From contig CAVTJR010000003.1 of the NCBI GenBank assembly GCA_963735115.1, positions 1,178,001 through 1,242,000 on the forward strand: a stretch of 64,000 nt of DNA, written 5' to 3'. This stretch comes from JAKACA01 sp963735115 (GTDB lineage Bacteria; Actinomycetota; Acidimicrobiia; Acidimicrobiales; Bog-793). Below are positions 30,582-41,521 of the stretch, one piece after another; position 1 is the first letter of the stretch; the number at the start of each line of letters is the position of its first letter. The translations under genes were made by a program, and so were the position numbers. The notes beneath the pieces were generated by a model. The model did not search any database. It had not been told where the DNA came from and saw only the letters and a program-made list of their open reading frames with translations.

Positions 30582-31901
30582 TCAAGGGGCGAGGGCCGCC
30601 GGGCCCCAGCGTCCGCCGTGCCAGCGGGCAAGCAGGACGCCGGTGCGCACGGTCAGCCAGCAGGTCAAGGCGAGCCAGACGCCCACGATGCCGAGTGAAT
30701 GCAGCCGGAGCGTGAGGGCCGCCAAGGGAACGAAAGCCACGAGAGCGACCAGCATGGCCGTCCTCAGCGTGCCGTACTCCGAGGCGCCCAGCAGGAGGCC
30801 GTCGAGCACGAAGGCGAGGGCGGCGATGGGCTGCTGGAGGCCGCACAGCAGCAGCGCCAGCGTCGCCTGGTGACGGACGCTGCCGTCCGAGGTGAACACC
30901 TGCGGGAGGACGCCGGCGAGGGCGACCGTGAGCAGGCCCAGCCCGATGCCGATGGCCAGGCCTAGCCGGAGGGTCCGCCGGCCGACGGCGGTCGCCTGCT
31001 GCCGGTCGAAGGTGCCGATCGCCGCACCCACAAAGACCTGCGCAGGCACCGCAAGGGCATCGAGGGCGAGCGCCAGCAGCAACCAGATCTGCAGGGCGAT
31101 TTGATGGCCGGCGAGGACGGCCGCACCAAGGCGAGCGGCCACCGCCGTGGAGGAGAGCAGTGCGAGGCCGAGGGCGACGGTGCGGATCGTGAGGGGCACG
31201 CCGTCGCGAGCAAGACGGGCGAGGTCGGCGGGGCGGGGGCGGGCGGGGCGAATGGAGGCGCGCAGCGAGGAGACGGCGAAGAGCACGGCGGAGCTGAGCT
31301 GGGCGGCCACCGTCCCCCAGGCGGAGCCGGCGATGCCGAGATGGACGACGTAGACGAGGACGATCTCGAGGGCGACGTTGATGCCGTTGGCCACGAGGGC
31401 GATCTCGAAGGGGCGTCTCGTGTTGCTGAGCCCGTTGAGGTGCCCCGTGCCCGCGAAGGACATGACGAGCGGCACCATGCCGACGGCTGAGATCCTGAGG
31501 TACTCGACGGCGTCACGGGCGATCAACCCTCTGGCGCCAAGCACGTCGGCGATGGGCACCGCCAGCGCCACGATGAGGAGAGCGCAGAGCGCACCGAGCC
31601 CGATGGACAGGACGTAGGCGGCGCCGACGTCACGCATCGCCGCCTCGCTGTCACCTGCCCCCCGCCGCTGAGCGACGAGAGTGACGGTCGCCATCTCGAT
31701 GAAGGCGGCGGTCCACCAGACGACGGTTAGGGCGCCGCCGGCGATCGCAAGGGCTCCGAGCGGAGCACGCCCGAGATGGCCCACGATGGCCGAATCGGTC
31801 AAGTTGTAGAGGGGTTCGACCAAGAGGGCGCCGAGGGCGGGCAGCGCCAGCGTGACGATGCGGCGATCGAGAGCGTCGAGGTGGGGCCGCCGGGGGCGCA
31901 A
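30582..31901 (-). CDS. MATE-family multidrug/sodium exporter (DinF-like)
   Basis: 439 residues from a TTG at 31901, with about 12 membrane helices in two similar halves. Typical MATE features: RRIVTLALPALGALLVEPLY at the start, TDSAIVGHLG, and a second-half GHQIALQIW. Exporters of this family expel drugs or metabolites using Na+ or H+ gradients. No ATG or GTG gives a start in the right place; the upstream open extension lacks homology and overlaps the divergent glgE. A leaderless 11-codon frame ends 5 nt before the TTG. It converges with the PolDom gene. Confidence 0.85.
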   Translation of the reverse strand: MRPRRPHLDALDRRIVTLALPALGALLVEPLYNLTDSAIVGHLGRAPLGALAIAGGALTVVWWTAAFIEMATVTLVAQRRGAGDSEAAMRDVGAAYVLSIGLGALCALLIVALAVPIADVLGARGLIARDAVEYLRISAVGMVPLVMSFAGTGHLNGLSNTRRPFEIALVANGINVALEIVLVYVVHLGIAGSAWGTVAAQLSSAVLFAVSSLRASIRPARPRPADLARLARDGVPLTIRTVALGLALLSSTAVAARLGAAVLAGHQIALQIWLLLALALDALAVPAQVFVGAAIGTFDRQQATAVGRRTLRLGLAIGIGLGLLTVALAGVLPQVFTSDGSVRHQATLALLLCGLQQPIAALAFVLDGLLLGASEYGTLRTAMLVALVAFVPLAALTLRLHSLGIVGVWLALTCWLTVRTGVLLARWHGGRWGPAALAP

Positions 31902-31906
31902 GCAGG

Positions 31907-31942
31907 TCAGCCGGCCGGATCGTGAGCATCGACCACAGGCAC
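31907..31942 (-). CDS. Possible 11-codon leader peptide upstream of the MATE gene
   Basis: A TAGACT box (31949-31954) is followed by 6 nt and a GTG opening the frame VPVVDAHDPAG. The frame ends with TGA 5 nt before the TTG of the MATE gene. The layout is that of a leaderless leader peptide coupled to the downstream gene, but translation is unproven. Confidence 0.25.
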   Translation of the reverse strand: MPVVDAHDPAG

Positions 31943-31948
31943 CGCAGG

Positions 31949-31954
31949 AGTCTA
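31949..31954 (-). promoter_or_regulatory. -10 box TAGACT for the MATE gene
   Basis: The reverse strand reads TAGACT; the start would be about 40 nt before the TTG codon. Confidence 0.4.
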
Positions 31955-32003
31955 AGAGCTTGTCGCCGCGGCGGGGATCGCCACGGGGGGCCGACTGCGC
32001 CAA

Positions 32004-32009
32004 TAGCAT
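32004..32009 (+). promoter_or_regulatory. -10 box TAGCAT, near-leaderless start of glgE
   Basis: TAGCAT is followed by 8 nt and the GTG at 32018. It is the likely promoter of the glgE-treS/mak-malQ-glgB operon. Confidence 0.5.
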
Positions 32010-32017
32010 TCGGCTCG

Positions 32018-34012
32018 GTGACCGAGACAACGCCCGTCGAGCGTCGCCGGCGACAGCCCGTGTCCGATGTCGTCATCGAAGCGGTTGAGCCTGTCGTCGA
32101 CTGCGGGCGGTTTCCCGCCAAGGCCGTCGTCGGGGATCGCCTCGTCGTCACAGCCGACGTCTTCAGTCACGGGCATGGGCTAGTGCGCGCCGTCCTGCGC
32201 CACCGGCGACTCGGCTCGCGGCGTTGGGAGGAGACGCCCATGCGTCATCTCGGCAACGACGCCTTCGTGGGCGCGCTGGTTCCGGGCGCCGAAGGGTCGC
32301 TCGAGGTCGAGGTGGCGGCAGAGCCAGACGCGTTAGCGGTGTGGGCTCGCGATGCCCTCCGGCGCTTGCAGGCGGGCAGGCCGGACCGCTCGGACTCCGC
32401 CCTCGGCCAGCAGCTGCTGGGAGAGGCGGCCGACGACCTCGCCCGTATGGCAGGCCCGGAGGCTGCCGAGGCGAGTGCCGCCTTGCTGGCGCTCGCAGAG
32501 CGGGTCGCCTCTGGGCTCGACATGCGAGCCTTGTCGCACCTCGAGGGTTGGAGCGACGCCCTCGCTGCCCGCCCCTTGCACGACGAGTCGACCGCGGCGA
32601 CGTTCCGATTCCGCCTGGCGGTCAGTCCGGAGAGGGCCGCCTTCTCGAGCTGGTACGAGCTCTTCCCTCGTTCGGCGAGTCCGGATCCTCGCCGGCCCGG
32701 ACGCCTCTCGGACGTCATCGACCGGCTCGACTACGTGGCCGAGCTCGGCTTCGACGTCCTCTATCTGCCCCCCATCCACCCGATCGGCACGACCGGGCGC
32801 AAGGGCAAGGGGAACACGACTCCTGCGGGTCCGGGTGACGTCGGGAGCCCCTGGGCGATCGGAGCGACCTGCGGTGGCCACGAGGCCATCGCCCCGGAGC
32901 TGGGCACGCTGGCCGACTTCGAACAGCTCGTCGACGAGGCGGAGCGGCGCGGCATCGATCTCGCCATGGATTTGGCGTTCCAGTGCTCGCCCGACCACCC
33001 TTGGGTCAGCGAGCATCCGGAATGGTTCCGCCACCGCCCCGACGGCACGATCGCCTGTGCGGAGAACCCCCCCAAGCGCTACGAGGACATCTACCCGCTC
33101 GACTTCCACACGAGCGATCGCGAAGGGCTCTGGCGAGCGCTCTATGACGTCACAAAGCTCTGGGCCGAACGCGGCGTGCGGGCCTTCCGGGTGGACAACC
33201 CGCACACGAAACCGTTCGCCTTCTGGGAGTGGCTCATCGCCGAGATCAAGAAGGACCACCCGCGGACGATCTTTCTCTCCGAGGCCTTCACCCGCCCGAA
33301 GGTCATGCACCGACTGGCGAAGGCCGGCTTCGACCAGTCGTACACGTACTTCACCTGGCGCTATGAGAAGTGGGACCTGACGCAGTACTTCGAGGAGCTG
33401 ACGGCTGCGCCCGCTCGCGCCTACTTCCGCCCGAACGTCTGGCCGAACACGCCCGACATCCTCGCCCGCAGCCTGCAGCGCGGTGGCCGCGCCTCGTTCA
33501 TCGCCCGGCTCGTCCTCGCCGCGGGTCTGTCGGCCAACTACGGCGTCTACGGCCCCGTTTTCGAGCTCATGTGGGACCAGCCGGCCGGCCCCGATTCTGA
33601 GGAGTACCTCCATTCCGAGAAATATGAGGTCCACCATCACGACCTCGGTGACCCCCGTAGCCTGCGCGGCCTCGTCGCCCGGGTGAATGCCGCTCGGCAA
33701 ACCCACCGCGCCTTGCAGCGCGACTCCGGTCTCCGCTTTCTCCCGGTGGACAACGATCAGATCATCGCTTGGGCCAAGTTGGCCGAAGAGGGCACCGATC
33801 TCGTCATCGGGGTCGTCAACCTCGATCCGGACTGGGTGCAGTCGGGCTACCTGCAGCTCGGCGCCGGCGAGCTCGGTGTCGAGCTGGGCGCGACGTTCCC
33901 CGTGCGCGACGTCCTCACCGGTGAGAGCTACCTCTGGCAGTCCGGCCGCAACTTCGTCCGGCTCGACCCGGCCGGGATCCCTGCCCACCTCCTCGCGCTG
34001 GAGCCACGGTGA
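32018..34012 (+). CDS. glgE: Maltose-1-phosphate maltosyltransferase GlgE
   Basis: 664 residues, close to mycobacterial GlgE. An N-terminal beta-sandwich (VVDCGRFPAKAVVGDRLVV) precedes a GH13_3 barrel with SWYELFPRS and YLPPIHPIGTTGRKGKGN. The nucleophile is Asp393 in FRVDNPHTKPF and the acid/base Glu422 in FLSEAFTRPK; SEEYLHSEKYEV is also present. GlgE extends alpha-1,4-glucan with maltose from maltose-1-phosphate made by Mak. The GTG start is set by the promoter box; the frame continues upstream without homology. Its stop overlaps the treS-mak start by 4 nt. Confidence 0.96.
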   Translation: MTETTPVERRRRQPVSDVVIEAVEPVVDCGRFPAKAVVGDRLVVTADVFSHGHGLVRAVLRHRRLGSRRWEETPMRHLGNDAFVGALVPGAEGSLEVEVAAEPDALAVWARDALRRLQAGRPDRSDSALGQQLLGEAADDLARMAGPEAAEASAALLALAERVASGLDMRALSHLEGWSDALAARPLHDESTAATFRFRLAVSPERAAFSSWYELFPRSASPDPRRPGRLSDVIDRLDYVAELGFDVLYLPPIHPIGTTGRKGKGNTTPAGPGDVGSPWAIGATCGGHEAIAPELGTLADFEQLVDEAERRGIDLAMDLAFQCSPDHPWVSEHPEWFRHRPDGTIACAENPPKRYEDIYPLDFHTSDREGLWRALYDVTKLWAERGVRAFRVDNPHTKPFAFWEWLIAEIKKDHPRTIFLSEAFTRPKVMHRLAKAGFDQSYTYFTWRYEKWDLTQYFEELTAAPARAYFRPNVWPNTPDILARSLQRGGRASFIARLVLAAGLSANYGVYGPVFELMWDQPAGPDSEEYLHSEKYEVHHHDLGDPRSLRGLVARVNAARQTHRALQRDSGLRFLPVDNDQIIAWAKLAEEGTDLVIGVVNLDPDWVQSGYLQLGAGELGVELGATFPVRDVLTGESYLWQSGRNFVRLDPAGIPAHLLALEPR

Positions 34013-37000
34013 GCCCGTCTCAGAGCAGTCAGCCGCTCGGGCTCTCCGAGGCGGCCGACTGGTACAAGGACGCCGTCATCTACGAGCTGCACGTGCGGGC
34101 GTTCGCCGATTCCGACGGGGACGGCCGAGGCGACTTCCGTGGGCTCGCGCAGCGCCTCGACTACCTCCAGCAGCTGGGCGTCACGGCCATTTGGCTGCTG
34201 CCGTTCTACCCCTCGCCCCTGCGGGACGACGGCTATGACATCGCCGACTACACGAGCATCCACCCGGATTACGGCACGCTCGCCGACTTCCGCCGTTTCG
34301 TCGAGGAAGCCCACCGCCGCGACCTCAAGGTCATCACGGAGCTCGTGATCAACCACACCTCCGACCAGCACCCGTGGTTCCAGCGGGCGCGGCGGGCGCC
34401 AGCGGCCAGCAGCTTCCGCGACTACTACGTCTGGAGCGACACGACGGATCTCTACAAGGACGCCCGCGTCATCTTCCGGGACTTCGAGACCTCCAACTGG
34501 GCCTGGGACGCGGAGGCGGGCGCCTACTACTGGCACCGCTTCTACTCCCACCAGCCGGATCTCAACTTCAACAACCCAGCCGTCCACAAAGCCGTCTTGA
34601 AGGCGCTCGACTTCTGGCTACGTCTCGGAGTGGACGGCCTCCGCCTCGACGCCGTCCCCTACCTCTACGAGCGGGACGGCACCGACTGCGAGAACCTGCC
34701 CGAGACCCATGCCTTCTTGAAGATGCTCCGCCGCCACATGGACGAGCACTACCCGGGACGGATGCTGCTCGCCGAAGCCAACCAGTGGCCCGACGACGCC
34801 TCCGCCTATTTCGGCAAGGGCGACGAGTGCCACATGGCCTTTCACTTTCCCGTCATGCCGCGACTGTTCATGGGCCTGCGAATGGAGGACCGCTTCCCGA
34901 TCATCGACATCATGCTGCAGACGCCGGACATCCCAGCCAACTGCCAATGGGCGGTGTTCCTTCGCAACCACGACGAGCTGACCCTCGAGATGGTGACCGA
35001 CGAGGAGCGCGACTACATGTACCGGTCCTACGCGAGCGATCCGGTCATGCGCGTCAATCTCGGCATCCGCCGCCGGCTCGCACCGTTGCTGCAGTTCCAT
35101 CGCCAGAAGATCGAGCTCATGCACGGTTTGTTGATGTCGCTCCCGGGCACCCCGGTTCTCTACTACGGCGATGAGATCGGCATGGGCGACAACGTCTACC
35201 TCGGGGACCGCAACAGCGTGCGCACGCCAATGCAGTGGAACGCCGATCGCAACGCCGGCTTCTCGACGGCCAACCCGCAACGGCTCTTCCTCCCCGTCAA
35301 CACCGACCCCCAGTGCCACTATGAGTCGGTCAACGTCGAAGCACAGTCGGACAACCCGGACTCGCTCCTGCGCTGGCTCCGCCGCCTCATCGCCCTCCGC
35401 AAGCGCCACCCGGTCTTCGGTCGCGGCCGCATGGAGTTCGTACAGTCCGACAACCCGCGAGTGCTCTCGTTCATCCGCGGCGACGGCCACGAGGAGGTCC
35501 TCGTCGTGGCCAACCTCTCGCGCTTTGCCCAGTACGTCGAACTCGACCTCGGCGCCCATCGGGGCGTCACGCCGCGTGAGGTCTTCGGCCAGACGACGTT
35601 CCCGATGATCGGCGAGCTCCCCTACCTCGTGACGCTCGGCCCGCACTCCTTCTACTGGCTGTCGCTGGGCGATCCCACGGCGGACGCCCACACGGGCACG
35701 GTCTCCCTGCCGGCCTTGCAGACGGACGGGCCGTGGTGGCGACTCGCAGAGACGCAGGAGCGGCGCAAGCTCGAGGCGATGTTGCCGGCCGTGTTGCGCT
35801 CGCGCCGATGGTTCGGCGGCAAGGCCCGAAGGATCGCCCAGACGACGATCGTCGACTACGTCTCCCTACCTTTGCAATCGGCCTCGGCCGACCGTGCCCA
35901 GCTGCTCGTTGTCAACGTCGACTACCTCGAGGCAGAGCCGGAGCGGTACCTGCTGCCCATGACCTACGTGCACGGCGAGGCAGCCGACGCCCTCGTGCGC
36001 GACCACCCCGAAGGCATCTTCACCATCATCGGCACCACCGGCGGCCCACCCGGGCTGCTCATCGACGCTCACTACGAGCCCGCCTTCGGCAAGGCCCTGA
36101 TCGGGCTGTTGCGCAACCGCCGGCGGCGGGAGGAGAGCGGCGCCCACCTCGTCCCTTCGACCGTGCCGGAGACGGCCGCCCTGTTGGCACGGGTGCCGAC
36201 CGGTGTCCGATCCTCCGCCCGAGTCGTCAGCCAGGAGCAGTCGAACTCCTCCATCATCATCGGCGACGCCGAGGACCATCGCTGCATCGTGAAGTCGCTG
36301 CGACGCCTCGAGGCGGGAACCCACCCGGAGATCGAGTTGGGACGGCTGCTGGCGGCCGCCGGCCCGAGCGCGGGCGCTGCCCGCCTTCTCGGCGCCCTCG
36401 ACCTCGTCGGTTCAGACGGCCGTGCCTCCCTCGTCGCCGCCGTCCACGAGTACGTGCCCCACGAGTCCGACGCCTGGGCGAGCACGCTGCGAAGCGCCGG
36501 CTCATTCCTCGAGACCTGCGTGCCGGCCTTCACCGGAGTCTCGGAGCAGCCGGTGCCACCGCCGCGACACGGGGGGTTTCTCGAGGGGGTCGCCGCCGGC
36601 CGGATTCCCGAGAGCGTGGAAGCCCTCATGTCGGATCAGCTGGCGGCGGCCGACCTCCTCGGCCGTCGCACGGCCGAGCTGCACGTGGCGCTCACCGGGC
36701 GCGGTGTCGGCGTCGCCGTCTCCGGGGACTTCGCCCCTGAGCTCGTGACTCCCATGTCGCAGCGCTCCCTGTACCAGTCCATGCGCACGGCGGCGCGCCG
36801 CACGCTCGTTCTCGTCCGGCAGCGTTCGAGGACGATGTCGGCCCGCGACCAGGCGCTCGCCAAGGAGATCCTCGATGCCGAGGACGAGATGTTGGAGGCC
36901 TTCCTCGCCGTCCTCGAGGTGCGCAAGGCCAAGCGCATCCGTGTCCACGGTGATCTCCACCTCGGCCAGGTGCTCTTCACCGGCCGCGACTACGTCTTCG

Positions 37001-37425
37001 TCGATTTCGAAGGTGAGCCGGAGCGAAGCCTCGGTGAGCGGCGGCTGAAGCGTTCGCCGATGCGCGACGTTGCCGGCATGTTGCGGTCCTACCAGTACGC
37101 CGCCTACAGCGCCGTCGACGATCTCATCTCCCGCGGCGTGCTCGAGCCCGAGTCGAGCACCGAGCTCGAGCACTACCAACGCGCCGCCACCCGCTGGGCC
37201 TACTGGACGTCGATCGCTTACGTCGGCGGCTACCTGCCGGCGGCGCGGGAGGCTGACCTGCTTCCGAGTGATCCCGAGCTCGCCATCGACCTGCGCTCTC
37301 ACCTGCTCGAGAAGGCCCTCTACGAGCTTCGATACGAGCTCGGCAACCGACCGGATTGGGCCCACGTCCCGATGCTCGGCCTGCGCTGGCTGCTGGCGCT
37401 CGACCGGGAGGCGCGCACTCCGTGA
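34009..37425 (+). CDS. treS: Trehalose synthase-maltokinase fusion (TreS-Mak)
   Basis: 1138 residues. The N-terminal half is TreS (GH13_16): WYKDAVIYELHVRAF, PFYPSPLRDDGYDIADY, nucleophile Asp214 in GLRLDAVPYL, acid/base Glu256 in LLAEANQWPDD, and FLRNHDELTLEMV. From about residue 575 a maltokinase follows, beginning LPAVLRSRRWFGGKAR, with the kinase-like catalytic VHGDLHLGQVLF (Asp982) and VDFEGEPERSLGER. TreS interconverts trehalose and maltose; Mak phosphorylates maltose with ATP to supply GlgE. The fusion couples both steps. The GTG overlaps the glgE stop, and its stop overlaps malQ. Confidence 0.96.
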   Translation: MSPSQSSQPLGLSEAADWYKDAVIYELHVRAFADSDGDGRGDFRGLAQRLDYLQQLGVTAIWLLPFYPSPLRDDGYDIADYTSIHPDYGTLADFRRFVEEAHRRDLKVITELVINHTSDQHPWFQRARRAPAASSFRDYYVWSDTTDLYKDARVIFRDFETSNWAWDAEAGAYYWHRFYSHQPDLNFNNPAVHKAVLKALDFWLRLGVDGLRLDAVPYLYERDGTDCENLPETHAFLKMLRRHMDEHYPGRMLLAEANQWPDDASAYFGKGDECHMAFHFPVMPRLFMGLRMEDRFPIIDIMLQTPDIPANCQWAVFLRNHDELTLEMVTDEERDYMYRSYASDPVMRVNLGIRRRLAPLLQFHRQKIELMHGLLMSLPGTPVLYYGDEIGMGDNVYLGDRNSVRTPMQWNADRNAGFSTANPQRLFLPVNTDPQCHYESVNVEAQSDNPDSLLRWLRRLIALRKRHPVFGRGRMEFVQSDNPRVLSFIRGDGHEEVLVVANLSRFAQYVELDLGAHRGVTPREVFGQTTFPMIGELPYLVTLGPHSFYWLSLGDPTADAHTGTVSLPALQTDGPWWRLAETQERRKLEAMLPAVLRSRRWFGGKARRIAQTTIVDYVSLPLQSASADRAQLLVVNVDYLEAEPERYLLPMTYVHGEAADALVRDHPEGIFTIIGTTGGPPGLLIDAHYEPAFGKALIGLLRNRRRREESGAHLVPSTVPETAALLARVPTGVRSSARVVSQEQSNSSIIIGDAEDHRCIVKSLRRLEAGTHPEIELGRLLAAAGPSAGAARLLGALDLVGSDGRASLVAAVHEYVPHESDAWASTLRSAGSFLETCVPAFTGVSEQPVPPPRHGGFLEGVAAGRIPESVEALMSDQLAAADLLGRRTAELHVALTGRGVGVAVSGDFAPELVTPMSQRSLYQSMRTAARRTLVLVRQRSRTMSARDQALAKEILDAEDEMLEAFLAVLEVRKAKRIRVHGDLHLGQVLFTGRDYVFVDFEGEPERSLGERRLKRSPMRDVAGMLRSYQYAAYSAVDDLISRGVLEPESSTELEHYQRAATRWAYWTSIAYVGGYLPAAREADLLPSDPELAIDLRSHLLEKALYELRYELGNRPDWAHVPMLGLRWLLALDREARTP

Positions 37426-39546
37426 GGCCGGCTGCCACGCACGAGCCGCTCGCGGCCTTGGCAGCGGCTCGTGGCGTGGCCGTCTCCTACGAGGATGCCT
37501 CCCACCGGATCCGGACCGTTTCGCCCGACACCCTCGTCGCCGTTCTCGCGGCCCTCGGCGAGCCCATCGGCCGCCCTTCTGACGCCGGCGAGTGCCTGGC
37601 GCGCCGGGCGGCGGCGGACGAAACGGTGGCACCGGTGGCCGTCGCCTGGGACGGTCAGCTGCCGGCCGGCCTTCTCGACCACCTCTCGGAGGTCGCCAGG
37701 CAGCAGTCACACATGCTCGCACTCGAGCTCGAGGACGGCTCCGAAGCCACGGACATCTTGCCCGCTGGATTCCACCAGCCACCTGCGGCGGTCACTTCCG
37801 TTCGGCGCCCACCGGCTGCGCGCCGGAGAGGCCGTGACCCTCGTCATCTCGGCGCCACGGCGCCCTCACGCCCTGGCGCCGCGTTCGTGGGGCGTGTTCG
37901 CGCCGACCTATGCCCTCTGGGACGAGCGGCAGCACCAGAGCGGCGACCTCAGCTGCCTGGCTCGCCTCGGCTCGTTCGCCGGCTCGCTCGGCGCCTCCTA
38001 CCTGGCGACGCTGCCGCTGCTGGCTGACTATTCCACGGCGGATGCGCCTGGGGCCGTTGCCAGCCCGTACTCGCCGCTCTCACGGATGTGGTGGAACGAG
38101 GCCTATCTCGACCTCTCCCGCCTGGAGGGGTATGACCGGGCCGATCACCTCCCCGCCACGGCCGCTCCAGCTCCGAGGGGCGAGTATGCCGACATCGCCG
38201 GGGCCGCCGCCGTCGTCGACGACTGCCTCGCTCGCATGCTTGCCCGGGCCCATCCAGGCGAGGGCCGCCGGAGGCCCGCCTACGAGCGCTTCCGACGGCA
38301 ACGTCCGGACGTCGCCCGCTATGCCGCCTTCCGAGCGGCCGCCCGGGAGCGGGGTATCGACCGGAGCACCTGGCCCGATCACTGGCTCGCCGGGCAAATC
38401 CGTCCGGGCGAGGATGTCTCGTCGGCTGACGTGGAGCTGCACGTGTGTGCCCAGTGGCTGACGGATGAGCAGCTCGCCGGCGTGGCCACCTCCACGGCGG
38501 CGGCCGGCTGCCGACTGCTGCTCGATCTCCCCATCGGTTGCCGACCGGACGGGTACGACACCTGGGCGTTCCCGTCCTCTTTCTCGGGCGGCTCCGCCCG
38601 GGCGGCTGGCGTCAGTGTCGGGGCGCCACCGGACCGCTTCTTCCACGGCGGGCAGGACTGGGGGTTCCGGCCCCTGCACCCGCAAGGCGAGCGCCTGGCG
38701 GGCTATCCCGTCGTCCGTGGCGCCCTCCAGCACCTGTTGCGACATGCGGGCGCGCTCCGTATCGACCACATCCTCGGTTTCCAGCGACTGTGGTGGATCC
38801 CGCCAGGGGCCGAAGCGACCGAGGGAGCCTATGTGAGCTACCCGGCCGAGGAACTCGTGGCCCTCGCATGCCTGGAGGCCTGGCAGGGCGGTGCCACCCT
38901 CATCGGCGAGGATCTCGGCACCGTGGACCCGGCCGTGCGCCAGCTCATGGGCGAGCACGGCATCGCCGGCACGCGGGTGGCCGTCTTCGAGCTCGAGGTC
39001 AACCCCGGCGCCCCGCTTCAGCCGAGCCAGGGTTCGTGCGCCCTCGTCGACACGCACGACACGGCGACCTTCGCCGGCTTCATCGACGGCACCGATATCG
39101 AGCAACGCCTCCGCGAAGGGCTCCTCGAGCCGGCGGCCGCCCGCACGGAGCGAAGGAGGCGACTGCGCACGCGGCGGGCGCTGCGCGAGCGTCTCGGCGA
39201 GGTCGGCGACGATCCGCGGCCGCTGCACACCGCCGTCCTGGAGGAGCTCGGGCGCTCCGACGCCGGCGTGGTGATCGCCACCCTCGAGGATCTCTGGGCG
39301 GAGCACGATCCGCAGAACATGCCGGGAAGCGGGCACGCACACGTGAACTTCGCTCGCAGGATGAGCCAGCCGCTGCAGGTGATCGAGTCGGACGCGGACG
39401 TGATCGTCCCCCTGCGCCGCCTCGAGAAGGCTCGGGGAGGCGCCGCGGCAGCGGGTGTTCCCGCGCCCCACCTTCGCGAAGGCCCACCCCTTGATCAGGC
39501 CGATGGAGCATGCGCCGCCACCCCAGAGGGCATGGTGGGTTCGTGA
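37422..39546 (+). CDS. malQ: 4-alpha-glucanotransferase MalQ (one apparent frameshift)
   Basis: About 707 residues once one extra base is removed. The N-terminal helical domain reads EPLAALAAARGVAVSYEDAS in the frame of the GTG at 37422. At the CCC of 37761-37763 the frame shifts: with CC instead, it reads DILPLDSTSHLRRSLPFGAH and continues into the GH77 catalytic domain (YSPLSRMWWNEAYLDL, GQDWGFRPLHP, LRHAGALRIDHILGFQRLWW, LIGEDLGTVDP, DTHDTATFAGF). MalQ moves glucan segments between alpha-1,4 chains. GTGA overlaps at both ends tie it to treS-mak and glgB. The conserved regions on both sides argue for a sequencing error, not loss. Confidence 0.9.
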
Positions 39547-41521
39547 GCACACCGACGGATCCGGCTGCGCCTCGGCCCTCCGCTGCCGGAGGGGTCGACC
39601 CCGATGCCCTCTACCTGTTCAACGAGGGGCGGCAATTCCAGCTCTACGACCATTTGGGCGCTCACCTGCTTGCCGGCGGCGCCGGGGGACGTTTTGCCGT
39701 CTGGGCACCGAATGCCGAGGCGGTGTCCGTCCGACACGACGGCAACGGTTGGACCGCGGGCGCCGACGTCTTGCAGCCGCAGGGCGATTCGGGTGTCTGG
39801 AGCGGCCAGGTGGACGGCGTGCCCGTCGGGACCCGCTACAAGTACCACATCGTCTCGCGGTCGGGCGCGGTGGGCGACAAGGCGGATCCGCTCGCCTTCG
39901 GGACCGAGCAACCCCCGCTCAGCGCGTCCGTGCTGACGGATCTGAGCTATGCCTGGGGCGACGGGTCATGGATGCGCCAGCGACCTGCACGCCAGCTCGC
40001 CGGCGAGCCCGTCTCGTTCTACGAGGTCCACCTCGGCTCGTGGCGCCGCCATCCCGACGGGCGGTTCATGAGCTACGCGGAGCTGGCCGAACCGCTGGCG
40101 GACCATGTCCTGCAGCACGGGTTCAGCCACGTGGAGCTGCTGCCGGTGATGGAGCATCCCTACTACGGCTCCTGGGGTTACCAGACGACCGGGTATTTCG
40201 CCCCAACGGCGCGCTTCGGCCACCCGACCGAGTTCATGGCCTTCGTCGACCATCTCCATCAACGTGGCATCGGCGTCATCTTGGACTGGGTCCCTTCGCA
40301 TTTCGCCACGGACGCCTTCGCCCTCGGTGAATTCGACGGCACCCGTCTCTACGAGCACGAGGACGCACGCCACCGCATCCACCCCGACTGGGGCAGCTAC
40401 GAGTTCAATTACTCCCGCCACGAAGTGCGCTCGTTCCTCATCTCGAGCGCCTGGTTCTGGTTGGATCGCTACCACGCCGACGGGCTCCGGGTCGACGCCG
40501 TCGCCTCCATGCTCTACCTCGACTACTCGCGCGCCAAGGGCCAATGGGTCCCGAACCGTTACGGCGGGCGGGAGAACCTCGATGCCGTCTCGTTCCTACG
40601 CCAGTGCAACGAGTCCGCCCACGAGCACTTCCCCGGTGTCGTGACGATCGCCGAGGAATCGACGGCCTGGCCCGGGGTGTCGCGGCCAGTGAGCGACGGA
40701 GGCTTGGGTTTCTCCATGAAGTGGGACATGGGCTGGATGCACGACACCCTGCAGCACCTCGAACGTGACCCTGTGCATCGCCACTACCACTACCACGAGC
40801 TGACCTTTCGCGCCCTGTACGCATTCACCGAGCGCTTTGTCCTGCCCCTGTCGCACGACGAGGTCGTGCACGGGAAGGGCTCGCTGGCCATGAAGATGCC
40901 CGGCGACGACTGGCGCAAACTGGCGAACCTCCGGCTGTTGTTCGCCCTCCAGTGGCTCCAGCCCGGCAAGAAGCTGTTGTTCATGGGCTGCGAGTTCGCC
41001 ACCTGGCGGGAGTGGAGCCACGAGGACGAGCTCGACTGGGGCCTGCTGGGCCATCTCGACCATGCGGGCATCGCCCACCTCGTCGGCGATCTCAACCGCC
41101 TCTACCGGGAGCAGGAGGCGTTGCAGGCGGACTTCGAGCCTGCCGGCTTCCGCTGGATCATCGCCGACGACGTCTCCAACGACGTCCTGGCGTGGTGCCG
41201 CTCCGTGCCCGGCAGGGCCGCCGAGGAGGGCCACGACGTGCTGGCGGTCTTCAACCTCACGCCCGTCATCCGGGAGGGCTATCGCCTCGGGGTCCCCGCC
41301 GCTGGCGAGTGGCTCGAGCTGTGCAACACCGACGCCACCAGCTACGGGGGCAGCGGGAGCGGCAACCTCGGGAAGGTGCAGGCTGCGCCCATCCCTGCCC
41401 ACGGGTATGCCGCGAGCCTCGAGCTCGTGCTGCCGCCGCTCGGCGCCGTCGTCCTCGGGCAGACGGGTGCGGGTGGGGCGGCCGATGGAGCGAAGAGCGC
41501 CCCGGCGGTGACGGCGACCCC

